DNA from: Thermoanaerobaculia bacterium
GTDB taxonomy: Bacteria > Acidobacteriota > Thermoanaerobaculia > Multivoradales > JAHZIX01
Reading direction: 5' to 3'
Assembly (NCBI GenBank): GCA_027069135.1
Contig: JALXFE010000447.1
Span: 1 to 64,000 of the forward strand
Length of the DNA stretch: 64,000 nucleotides
The notes below the pieces were generated by a model. The model did no database searches, had not been told where the DNA came from, and saw nothing but the letters and a program-made list of their open reading frames with translations. The translations under genes were made by a program, and so were the position numbers. Shown piece by piece: positions 52,936-60,850 of this stretch. The first letter of the stretch is position 1. Every line of letters starts with the position of its first letter.

Positions 52936-52980
52936 TCTCTTTCTCGGCCTGTCTCTTTCTCGGCCTGTCTCTTTCTCGGC
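52936..52980. repeat. 16-bp tandem repeat in the rplM leader
   Basis: Unit tctctttctcggcctg on the plus strand, two full copies plus 13 bases, ending 17 bases upstream of the rplM ATG. As RNA from the minus strand it reads as repeated GAGAAAGAGA and may lie near the ribosome site. Confidence 0.9.
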
Positions 52981-53087
52981 TCTCTTACTAAGCTCGGTCT
53001 CGATGTCGACTCTCTCGGCGTCCACGGACTCGCCCTCTTAAGGGATTTACTCCCTTATCGTCTGGGAGCCCACATCCGCAGGGCCTC

Positions 53088-53152
53088 TCTACTGGGCCTC
53101 TCTACTGGGCCCTTCTACTGGGCCCTTCTACTGGGCCATTCTACTGGGCCTC
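53088..53152. repeat. 13-bp tandem repeat in the rplM leader
   Basis: Unit tctactgggccNN on the plus strand, five copies, differing only at the last two bases. It lies within the predicted transcribed leader of rplM. With the 16-bp repeat it is the main content of the 459-base gap between rplM and folD; I see no coding frame or tRNA there. Confidence 0.92.
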
Positions 53153-53220
53153 TCTACGAGAATACCGAGGGAGTTTGTACACAGAACAGCCTCTCCGCCG
53201 CCAGAGGCAAAGAGCCTCAG

Positions 53221-53249
53221 ACGATAGGCCTTCTCGAAGCTGTTGTCAA
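53221..53249 (-). promoter_or_regulatory. Sigma70-like promoter of the rplM operon
   Basis: On the minus strand TTGACA (53249-53244), 17-base spacer, TATCGT (53226-53221). A second TTGACA lies ten bases further upstream. Transcription would start near 53214, leaving a leader of about 295 bases before rplM. Confidence 0.8.
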
Positions 53250-53378
53250 GAGGTTGTCAAATGAACCGTGACTCGAGTCTCGGACAAGGCCCTTGCTATG
53301 CTTTAGCCTCCACGAAGACACCGGGCTGGCGCTAGTGACCGCCCGTTAAGGAACAACACCCTCCTAGGGACGAAAGGC

Positions 53379-54317
53379 ATGATCGTGACGCGAATTCTCG
53401 ACGGAAAGAAGGTAGCCCGGGAAATCCAGGAAGAGATTGCCCGGGACGTAGAACGGATGATCGCCGCAGGCGGGCGCCCTCCGGGGCTCGCCGCGGTCCT
53501 GGTCGGCGATGACCCCGCTTCCCGGGTCTATGTCGGGTCGAAAACCAAGGCCTGTGCCAAAGCCGGCATGAAGAGCTGGACGCACCGGCTGCCGGTGGAG
53601 GTGACAGCGGAGGAGCTCGCCGATACCCTGCGGGAACTCAACACCGACGACCAGGTCGATGGCATCCTCCTCCAGCTCCCCCTCCCAAAAGGAATGCCGG
53701 AACGAGAGCTCCTGGGCATGGTCTCTCCGGAGAAAGACGTCGACGGCTTCCACCCGGAGAGTATCGGAAAGCTTTGGGCGGGAGAGGAAACCTTCGTCTC
53801 GGCGACCCCCGCCGGAATCGAGGAATTGCTTGTGCGAAGCCAGATCGAGATGTCCGGCCAGCACGCGGTCATCGTCGGCCGCAGCCTCATCGTCGGAAAA
53901 CCTATGGCCGCACTGCTGCTCGCTCACAATTGCACAGTCACCATCTGTCACTCTCGCACCCGAGATCTCCCGGGGATTTGCCGCCAGGCGGATATCCTCG
54001 TCGCCGCGGTGGGGCGCAAAGCCTTCATCGGTATCGACCACGTCAAAGAGGGAGCTGTGGTCATCGACGTCGGCATCAACCGAATCTCGGATCGAGATGA
54101 GCTCGACCGGCTCTTCCCCGGAGATGCCAAGCGCCTCGCGACCTTCGAGCGCCGGGGCTCGGTGCTCACCGGTGACGTGGACTTCACCGCCGTCGCCCCC
54201 AAGACCTCGGCGATAACCCCGGTCCCCGGCGGCGTCGGACCGCTGACCGTGACCATGGTGATCTCCAACACCCTCAAGGCCTCCCAGCGGCGGCAGAATT
54301 TGAGGCCGGACGCTTGA
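53379..54317 (+). CDS. folD: Methylenetetrahydrofolate dehydrogenase / cyclohydrolase
   Basis: A 312-residue FolD that interconverts methylene- and formyl-tetrahydrofolate. The catalytic Lys lies in SRVYVGSKTKAC, with DGILLQLPLPKGM, PEKDVDGFHPESIGKL, GRSLIVGKPMAALLL and TPVPGGVGPLTVTM. CGAAAGG lies just before the ATG at 53379. Its stop overlaps the coaE start (TTGA), so folD, coaE and rdgB form one coupled unit. Confidence 0.97.
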   Translation: MIVTRILDGKKVAREIQEEIARDVERMIAAGGRPPGLAAVLVGDDPASRVYVGSKTKACAKAGMKSWTHRLPVEVTAEELADTLRELNTDDQVDGILLQLPLPKGMPERELLGMVSPEKDVDGFHPESIGKLWAGEETFVSATPAGIEELLVRSQIEMSGQHAVIVGRSLIVGKPMAALLLAHNCTVTICHSRTRDLPGICRQADILVAAVGRKAFIGIDHVKEGAVVIDVGINRISDRDELDRLFPGDAKRLATFERRGSVLTGDVDFTAVAPKTSAITPVPGGVGPLTVTMVISNTLKASQRRQNLRPDA

Positions 54318-54937
54318 GCCGTCTCCTGGTAGGGCTTACCGGCGGTCTGGCCAGCGGGAAGTCCACCGTCGCCCGTCTCCTGGCGCAGGCCGGCTGCACG
54401 GTCATCGATGCCGATCGCGTCGTCGCGGAGCTCTACCGACCGGGGGCTCCCGGAAGCCGCGCCGTCGAGGAGATTTTCGGATCGGAGGCCCTGACCGAAG
54501 ACGGGGCGGTCGACCGGCCGAAGGTCGCCGAGAAGGTGTTCGCGGACCCCCAGGCTCGCCACCGCCTCGAAGCCGCCATCCACCCCCTGGTTCGCCGAAG
54601 AACCGCGGAGTTGCTGGCCGCCGCGGACGGAATCGTGGTCTATGAAGCGACCCTCCTCGTCGAAGCGGGCCGAGCGGACGACTTCGACACCGTAATCTCC
54701 GTCGAAGCGGATTCCGAGCTTCGACTTCAGCGCGCCGTCCAACGAGGTATGGAGGAAGCCGCGGCCAAAGCTCGCCTGGTGGCCCAGGGCGATGGTGAGA
54801 CCCGACGGGCCCGGGCCGACCGCATCCTGAGCAACGACGGTACGCCTAAAGATCTCGAACGGGCCGTCGCCGAGCTCCACCGGGAGTTGCAGATCGAGCT
54901 CGTTGGCCAGGGGACCGCCGGAGGCGCAGACTCATGA
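54314..54937 (+). CDS. coaE: Dephospho-CoA kinase
   Basis: A 207-residue kinase for the last step of CoA synthesis. P-loop GLTGGLASGKSTVARLL, IDADRVVAELY and the family's IHPLVRRR and EATLLVEAGRADDFDTVISV segments are present. The start is TTG at 54314, overlapping the folD stop. Its stop overlaps the next start in ATGA form. Confidence 0.95.
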   Translation: MSRLLVGLTGGLASGKSTVARLLAQAGCTVIDADRVVAELYRPGAPGSRAVEEIFGSEALTEDGAVDRPKVAEKVFADPQARHRLEAAIHPLVRRRTAELLAAADGIVVYEATLLVEAGRADDFDTVISVEADSELRLQRAVQRGMEEAAAKARLVAQGDGETRRARADRILSNDGTPKDLERAVAELHRELQIELVGQGTAGGADS

Positions 54938-55500
54938 CCACGCCCCTGCCGGCCCAGCTGCGTCGAGCGGTGCTGGTTTCCGGTAACCCGGGCAAGGCCA
55001 AAGAGGCTCGACGGATCGTCGGAGCTCACTTGGAGACCGTCGCGGTCGATTTGCCGGAGATCCAATCCCTGGACCTCGAAGAAGTCCTCCGGGCCAAGGC
55101 CGAAGAGGCCTGGCGACGCCTCGAACGCCCCCTGATCGTGGACGAGACCGGCCTCGAGCTCGGCGCCCTTGGCGGCTTCCCGGGCCCCCTCATCAAGTGG
55201 ATGCTCGAGGCCGTCGGAGCGCAAGGCATCGCCCGGACCACCCACACCCTGGGGGACGACTGCGTCACCGCCCGCTGTGCCCTGATGTATTTCGACGGCA
55301 CCACCCACCACACCGGGGAAGGCTCGGTCCAAGGAACCATCGTCCCCCCGCGGGGAGACGGCGGCTTCGGTTGGGATCCGATCTTCCTCCCGGACGGCGA
55401 AACCCTCACCTACGCCGAGCTCTCCTGCGAACGCAAAGACCTCATCGGCCACCGCGGCCTAGCTTGGAGAGATCTGGTGCGAAGCTCTGCCGAGATCTAG
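54934..55500 (+). CDS. rdgB: Non-canonical purine NTP pyrophosphatase (Ham1/RdgB family)
   Basis: A 188-residue HAM1-type enzyme that removes ITP, dITP and XTP from the nucleotide pool. The N-terminal motif VLVSGNPGKAKEA matches the family's T/SxNxxK, with VDETGLELGALGGFPGPLIKWML and GGFGWDPIFLPDG. It is translationally coupled to coaE and overlaps the convergent MerC-like gene by four bases. It is at the short end of the family's length. Confidence 0.85.
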   Translation: MTTPLPAQLRRAVLVSGNPGKAKEARRIVGAHLETVAVDLPEIQSLDLEEVLRAKAEEAWRRLERPLIVDETGLELGALGGFPGPLIKWMLEAVGAQGIARTTHTLGDDCVTARCALMYFDGTTHHTGEGSVQGTIVPPRGDGGFGWDPIFLPDGETLTYAELSCERKDLIGHRGLAWRDLVRSSAEI

Positions 55501-55952
55501 CGGCCGGATCGCACGGTGGGGCAACTTCTTTGTCCGTGGCATTTCTCACAGCTGCGGCAGAGACGGTAGTTGATCCAATGGGCGGTCATGAGGACGAGGC
55601 CTCCGGCCATACCCAAGAAGGCAGCCCGAAGCTCCCACTCCTGGTGGTGGGCAAAACGGCCGAGGACGAGGAGGGCCAGAGCCCCGGTCAGGAGAGCGAG
55701 GGTGCGGATCGAGCGGTGTTTGCGGTAACCGATTCCCAGGCTCATGACGCCGAGGCTCGCCGCTAGGAGAAGGAGCCCCCACTCCGCCGCGGATCCGGCG
55801 AGGAAGCTCAAGCCCCACAACGGCAAGAGGGTCAGGACGAAGGGCAAGAGCGCACAATGGATCGCGCAGAGAAAGGACGCCGTGGCTCCCACGGTATCCA
55901 TCCTCTCGCGGACCGCCGAATCTCTCGGCACATATCTCAAGGCTTCCAGCAT
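55497..55952 (-). CDS. MerC-domain membrane protein
   Basis: A 151-residue protein with four hydrophobic helices. The first carries ASFLCAIHCALLPF, where Cys pairs of MerC-type proteins sit, and RKHRS and a late HWINYR follow; the end has a Cys cluster, CRSCEKCHGQRSC. MerC proteins take up mercuric ion, but homologues outside mer loci are common and unproven; there are no mer genes here. It lies 57 bases after the cyclase gene on the same strand. Confidence 0.78.
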   Translation of the reverse strand: MLEALRYVPRDSAVRERMDTVGATASFLCAIHCALLPFVLTLLPLWGLSFLAGSAAEWGLLLLAASLGVMSLGIGYRKHRSIRTLALLTGALALLVLGRFAHHQEWELRAAFLGMAGGLVLMTAHWINYRLCRSCEKCHGQRSCPTVRSGR

Positions 55953-56009
55953 AAGACTGATGATAAGAGGTTCTCGATATCAAATCAACCGGGAGGGACC
56001 GAAGCCGAG

Positions 56010-57635
56010 CTACCGCAGGATTCGGAAGGCTTCGATGGGCTGCTGTAGGCCCTTGAGCTGGAAACTGCCCAACGCTTCCGAAGGGAAGGCCCCGGCCAGG
56101 AGGTGATGGGTCTCGGGACCGACGACGATCTGTCCGGGACCGGCCACGCTCTCTTCCAGCCGAGCGGCGACATTGACGGTATTTCCCAAGACCGTGTAAT
56201 CCACCCGCTGGTCGCTGCCGAGATTTCCCACCACCACCGGGCCGCTGTTGACCGCCACCCGGCATTCGAGGGTCGCCAAGCCCTGGCGGCGGCGGACCGC
56301 ATTCTCCCGATCCAGGAAGGCCAACATCTCCACCGCTGCCCGCACCGCTCTTTGGGCGTGATCCGGTTGACGGATGGGAGCCCCAAAAAAGGCCATGACG
56401 CAGTCCCCGATGAACTTATCGAGGGTACCGCCGGCGCCGAAGACGGCCTCGGCCGCGCCGTTGAAAAAACCTCGTAACAGAAGGGCCACTTCCTTCGGCG
56501 GCAGGCGCTCCGCAAGAGCTGTAAACCCCACCAGATCCGCGAACAACACGGTGACTTCCCGAGGCTGCAACTCGGTCAGCGGATCCTCGCCCTCTCCCCG
56601 CATCACCTCCTCGACGACCGCCGGGGAGTGGTAGCGCTCCAACCGGCTCCTCAACTCCTGCTCTCGGTTGGCCCTCTGAGCGTTGCGGATCCGCTCCACG
56701 GCGACGGCGGCGTAGTTGGCCACAGCGGTGACGAAATCCAGATCCGCCGGGGCGAAGGTGCCGATTTGTAGGGGAGAGTCCACCTGGAAGACCCCGACGA
56801 TCTTCTCCCCGGACCACAGCGGAACACACATGGCAGAACGGATGCCGTGGAGACGGATCGATTCTCCACCGGTGAGACGCTGATCCGAGAGGGCGTCGTG
56901 AGTCAGGAGGGCCACCCGCCGATTCATCACCGCCTCGACGATGGTCTTCGAGACCGGCACCTGGCCGACGGGCCGCCACTCGAGATTTTCTCCGAGGCGA
57001 GCCAACTCGCACCTCACCTTGCCGGCCTCGACTCCCAACAGGATGAATCCACGCTCCACGGGGAGGGAATCGAAGACCAACCCCATCATCCGCTCCAGGA
57101 CCTGATCCACAGATTCCGCGGACATCAACAAGCCCGCGAGCCGGGTCAGGGAACCGACGATCTGGACGGCCCGGGTCGGATCGAGGGCCGGCGCAGCTGC
57201 CGTCGGAACTCCGACAACGGTCCCCTCAGATCCGATCCCATATTCCGCCGTGAACTCCGACAGCGGCCGGACGATGGAAGCGTGGGCTAATTGATCCTGC
57301 AGGCTTTCTCGAATCTGCGGCGCTGGCCCAGCTGCCCCCCGGCTCCTGAGACGCAACTCGAGGGTGCCGATTTCCAGCACATCCCCAGGCTTGACTTTCT
57401 CCCGGCGGGCCTTCTTGCCGTTGACCCGGATGCCGTTGGTGCTCCCTTGGTCCACCAGGACCCACGCCCCGTTCTCCCGGAGGAGGCGGGCATGGTTTCG
57501 GGACACCGAAAAATCGGAGAGGACGATGTCGTTGTCGACCCCGCGGCCGATACTCAATGCATCGCCGTCGAGGGGAAATCGGCGCTCGGCTCCATCGAGC
57601 GTCGCGCACAGCTCTTCGCGTCGACTGTCCACCAT
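56010..57635 (-). CDS. FHA-GAF-class III adenylate/guanylate cyclase
   Basis: A 541-residue signalling protein. The FHA domain (about 10-100) has SIGRGVDNDIVLSDFSVSRNHARLL and DQGSTNGIRVNGKK, the phosphothreonine-binding signature. A GAF domain (about 155-320) contains VERGFILLG and AMCVPLWSGEKIVGVFQVDS. The cyclase (about 350-541) has metal Asp residues in FADLVGFT and FIGDCVMAFFG, substrate Lys in DKFIGD, and the Asp/Asn/Arg set in DYTVLGNTVNVAARLE, pointing to an active adenylate cyclase. No membrane helix is seen. It starts 13 bases after the stop of a Ser/Thr kinase gene, so its FHA domain may read that kinase's phosphorylation. Confidence 0.92.
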   Translation of the reverse strand: MVDSRREELCATLDGAERRFPLDGDALSIGRGVDNDIVLSDFSVSRNHARLLRENGAWVLVDQGSTNGIRVNGKKARREKVKPGDVLEIGTLELRLRSRGAAGPAPQIRESLQDQLAHASIVRPLSEFTAEYGIGSEGTVVGVPTAAAPALDPTRAVQIVGSLTRLAGLLMSAESVDQVLERMMGLVFDSLPVERGFILLGVEAGKVRCELARLGENLEWRPVGQVPVSKTIVEAVMNRRVALLTHDALSDQRLTGGESIRLHGIRSAMCVPLWSGEKIVGVFQVDSPLQIGTFAPADLDFVTAVANYAAVAVERIRNAQRANREQELRSRLERYHSPAVVEEVMRGEGEDPLTELQPREVTVLFADLVGFTALAERLPPKEVALLLRGFFNGAAEAVFGAGGTLDKFIGDCVMAFFGAPIRQPDHAQRAVRAAVEMLAFLDRENAVRRRQGLATLECRVAVNSGPVVVGNLGSDQRVDYTVLGNTVNVAARLEESVAGPGQIVVGPETHHLLAGAFPSEALGSFQLKGLQQPIEAFRILR

Positions 57636-57648
57636 GATGGCAGCTATT

Positions 57649-60222
57649 CTACTGCAGGCGCTCGAGATACTCCCGAGCGTACTCGGATCTGCGGTGCTCC
57701 GCGCCGAAGGTCTTCTCGAGGATCCCGAGCCCTCGCTGCAGCAGCGGCCTCGCCTCGTCGAACCGCCGAAGCTCGACGAGGCAGGCGCCCAAATAGGTTT
57801 GGGCTTCTGCCGTCCGCCAATGGCCTTCTTCGAGACTCTCCTGCCGTAGCTCGAGGCCCTGACGCAGGAAAGGCTCGGCCTCCGAAGCCCGTCCCAACGT
57901 CACCAACATCTCCCCCAGGGCGATTCTGGGAAAGCTCTGCCATAGATGGTGGGGCGCTAAAGTGTGGCCGTAGATGTTGATGGCGGCTCGGAAGTACTCC
58001 TCTGCCGTGGCCTTGTCCCCCAGGGCGTTGCGGGTAAGGCCCAGATGGTAGAGGTTCGTGCCCCGGGTCGGATGCTCCTCCATACCGTGGCGAAAATAGA
58101 TCTGCTCCTCCTGCCGAAAGAGAGTCTCCGCCTCCTCGACAGCTCCCCGATCCAGCAACAGGAGCGCGAGATTCTGCAGAGGGGAAGTCATTTCCGGATG
58201 CAACCTGCCGAAGATCCTCTCGACCCCTTCCAAAGACTCGCGCAAGAGCTTTTCGGCGACCTCCAAACGGCCCCGGGAACGCTCCAAAGCGGCCAGATTC
58301 ATGAGACTTTCAAGCGTATCCGAATGATCTTCCCCGAGGCGCTGCCGACGGATCTCGAGCCCCTGGCGGTAAAAGCTCTCGGCCAGATCCAGATCCCCCC
58401 TCTCGTGGTAGAGGAGCCCCAGATGGTTCAGGGTTTCCGCCACCGCCGGGTCGTCGTCGCCGAGAATCTGTCGCCGTAGCTCGAGAGCCTCCCGATAAAA
58501 GGTCTCCGCCGCCTCGTACTTCCCCTGCCCATGGAGGGCGTCCGCCAGACCGTTGAGCATCGCCGCGACGTCCGGATGCTCGGCCCCCAAACTCCGCCGG
58601 GCCGAGGTCAAGGCCCGGCGATACTGCTCCTCGGCCCCTTCGTAATCCCCCTGGGCCTCCCGCAGCCGAGCCAGGTGATGCAAGCTGCGGGCAGTGTCCG
58701 GGTGGACAGCTCCCAGGAGCTCCCGGCGCAGCTCATAGGCCCGGACGAGGGCCGCCTCCGCCTGATCCGGAGTCCCCAGGCTCAGGTAGAGAGTCCCGAC
58801 GGAGTCGAGCAAGGTCGCTTCGATATCCGGCTGCCCCTCAAGCTCCTGGGGAATCTGTTCCAGCGTCCGATCGAGAAGGTCCTGCGCGGTGAGCGTCTCG
58901 CCGGGAGAGCGCCTCGGATCCACCGAGCCGAGGAGATCCACCAGCATCGCCAGGGATTGTTCCGCCCGTTCCTGAGCCCTCGCGGTACGCCGTTGCTGCA
59001 GGGTCGTGATGGTCGAGAAGGTCACCAACGAGACCCCCAGGGCCGCCGCCGCCGCTGCCGCCCAGCGGTGACGGCGCAGAAACTTTGCCGCCCGGTATCT
59101 CAGGGTCGCCCGCCGCGCCGTCACCGGCATCCCGGCCCGGGTACGTCGCAGGTCTTCCGCCAGCTGTTCCACCGAGCCGTAACGCCGCTCCGGTTCCTTG
59201 TCCAACGCCTTGAGGACGATGGCGTCGAGATCCTTGGAAATCCGCCGGTTCCGCCGCGGGGAGCCGGCTTCCGGATCTCCCGACGAAGCCACCGCGGCGC
59301 TGGGTGGCGACGGATCGTGCTCCAAGATGGCCCGGGACAGCTCTCCGGGGGAGGTGCGCCAGGGTTCCTGAGGATGACGACCGGTGCATAGCTGGTAGAG
59401 CAAGACCCCCAGGGAGTAGATATCCGTCGCCGTCGTCAAAGGATCTCCCCGCAGCTGCTCCGGGCTCGCACAGCTGGGAGTCAGCATGCGCTGGGCTGTC
59501 ACCGTCGGCTCCACCGTCGGCCGGGGTCCGGCCTCGAGGACTGCTGCCAGACCGAAATCCAGCAGCTTCACCTCCCCTTTCCCGGAGACCAGAATATTCG
59601 CCGGTTTCAGGTCTCGGTGGATGATCAGATTGCGATGAGCGTGTTGGACCCCCCGGCAAACCTCCTCGAAGAGCTCCAGGACCTTCTCCAACTCCAGATC
59701 CCGACAATGGACGTCGAAAGGGGCTCCGTCGATGTACTCGGTGACCACGTAGGGAAGGCCCTCGGAGGTCGCTCCGAAATCCAAGAGCTCGGCGATGAGA
59801 GGGCTGCGCAGCCTCTCTAAGGTCCGCCGCTCCGCCTCGAACCGCCGGTTGATGAATCCGTCCGCCAATTCCGGCCGCAATAATTTCAGCGCCACCGTAC
59901 GGCCCTGGGGATCTTTGGCCTGAAACACCGTCGAGGTACCGCCAAAGCCGATGCGGGAGAGAATCCGATATCCCTGTGGGGCGGTCGGCAGAACCGCCTC
60001 ACCGGAGCCCGTGGCCTCCTCTTCGATCAAGGCCACACCGGCTCCCAGGGCCGACTCCACGAGGGTCGCCTCAGAGGCATCGGCAGCGAGGAGGGAATCG
60101 ACCTCCCGCAGGATGTCGGCGTCCGATTCCTCACCGCGCAGCCAAGCGTCCCGTTCCTGGGGCGCTAGGCCGCAGGCCGCCTCGAACAGGGCTTCGATCC
60201 GCTGCCAACGTGCTGATTTCAT
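57649..60222 (-). CDS. Ser/Thr protein kinase with transmembrane segment and TPR repeats
   Basis: An 857-residue kinase-TM-TPR protein. An N-terminal helical segment (QRIEALFEAACGLAPQERDAWL) precedes the kinase: glycine loop GFGGTSTVFQAKD (about 91), VALKLL lysine, HRDLKPANIL (about 200), DFGLAAVL (about 222), SCASPEQLRGD. A transmembrane helix (about 387-405) and TPR repeats (about 470-850, pattern YRRALTSARRSLGAEHPDV) follow. The ATG at 60222 overlaps the stop of the ECF sigma gene in ATGA form. The cyclase gene follows after 13 bases. It has the same architecture as the kinase at 12793 but is a distinct sequence. Confidence 0.93.
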   Translation of the reverse strand: MKSARWQRIEALFEAACGLAPQERDAWLRGEESDADILREVDSLLAADASEATLVESALGAGVALIEEEATGSGEAVLPTAPQGYRILSRIGFGGTSTVFQAKDPQGRTVALKLLRPELADGFINRRFEAERRTLERLRSPLIAELLDFGATSEGLPYVVTEYIDGAPFDVHCRDLELEKVLELFEEVCRGVQHAHRNLIIHRDLKPANILVSGKGEVKLLDFGLAAVLEAGPRPTVEPTVTAQRMLTPSCASPEQLRGDPLTTATDIYSLGVLLYQLCTGRHPQEPWRTSPGELSRAILEHDPSPPSAAVASSGDPEAGSPRRNRRISKDLDAIVLKALDKEPERRYGSVEQLAEDLRRTRAGMPVTARRATLRYRAAKFLRRHRWAAAAAAALGVSLVTFSTITTLQQRRTARAQERAEQSLAMLVDLLGSVDPRRSPGETLTAQDLLDRTLEQIPQELEGQPDIEATLLDSVGTLYLSLGTPDQAEAALVRAYELRRELLGAVHPDTARSLHHLARLREAQGDYEGAEEQYRRALTSARRSLGAEHPDVAAMLNGLADALHGQGKYEAAETFYREALELRRQILGDDDPAVAETLNHLGLLYHERGDLDLAESFYRQGLEIRRQRLGEDHSDTLESLMNLAALERSRGRLEVAEKLLRESLEGVERIFGRLHPEMTSPLQNLALLLLDRGAVEEAETLFRQEEQIYFRHGMEEHPTRGTNLYHLGLTRNALGDKATAEEYFRAAINIYGHTLAPHHLWQSFPRIALGEMLVTLGRASEAEPFLRQGLELRQESLEEGHWRTAEAQTYLGACLVELRRFDEARPLLQRGLGILEKTFGAEHRRSEYAREYLERLQ

Positions 60223-60815
60223 GGCCCGCCCCCACCGCCGAGCTCCCGGACCACCCAGGCGCGGCCCAATCGGGAGTCGAGGGCGACCGTGGCACCGGAA
60301 ACCCCGAGCTGCTGCGCCGTCTCCTCGACGCTCAAACCGGAAAAGAACCGAAGCTCCAAGACCTTCGCCTTGCGCTCGTCGAAGCTCGCCAGCCGATCCA
60401 ACGCCTCGTCCATGGCGATCAGGTCGAGGAGGGGTGCCTCCGCCGCTCCCAACCCGCTCGGCGTAACCTCCTCCAGAGACATCGGTCTGCCGGCCCCGCC
60501 ACGCTTCACCCGGCAGCGAGCCCGGGCGTGGTCCACCAGGAGCCGGCGCATGAGGCGGGCCATGGTGTTCAGAAAATGCTGACGGTTCTCGTAGGGCGAT
60601 CCCTGGCGGGAAGGCAAGCGCAGGAACGCCTCGTGGACCAAAGCTGTCGCCTGGAGCGTGTGATCGACCCGCTCGCCGGTCATGAAATGCTGGGCCAGAC
60701 GCTTCAGATCGTCGTAGACGCAGGGCACCAATCGGGTCAGGGCAGCGCCGTCCCCTTCTTGCCAACGATGCAGGAGACGAGTGACCTCATCCCCTGCTGA
60801 GTGGTGTCCGCCGAT
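60219..60815 (-). CDS. ECF-family RNA polymerase sigma factor, apparent ATC start
   Basis: A sigma factor of the TIGR02999 type common in Acidobacteria and Planctomycetes: sigma region 2 QATALVHEAFLRL and HFLNTMARLMRRLLVDHARAR, region 4 LELRFFSGLSVEETAQQLGVSGATVALDSRLGRAWV. The conserved N-terminus VTRLLHRWQEGDGAALTRL lies upstream of the first canonical start (GTG 60731), and that upstream stretch holds no ATG, GTG or TTG in frame. The best-placed initiation codon is an ATC at 60815, five bases after GAGAGGGAG. From there the protein has 198 residues; from the GTG it has 170 and would lose the conserved N-terminus. It overlaps the kinase gene by four bases and follows glnS by 35. Confidence 0.82.
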   Translation of the reverse strand: MGGHHSAGDEVTRLLHRWQEGDGAALTRLVPCVYDDLKRLAQHFMTGERVDHTLQATALVHEAFLRLPSRQGSPYENRQHFLNTMARLMRRLLVDHARARCRVKRGGAGRPMSLEEVTPSGLGAAEAPLLDLIAMDEALDRLASFDERKAKVLELRFFSGLSVEETAQQLGVSGATVALDSRLGRAWVVRELGGGGGP

Positions 60816-60850
60816 GACGACTCCCTCTCTTCGATTCGACGGCCGGATCT

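Noticed and set aside
55497-55952. Part of a mercury-resistance operon
   Set aside because: No merA, merT, merP or merR lies nearby; only the MerC-like membrane pattern is seen.
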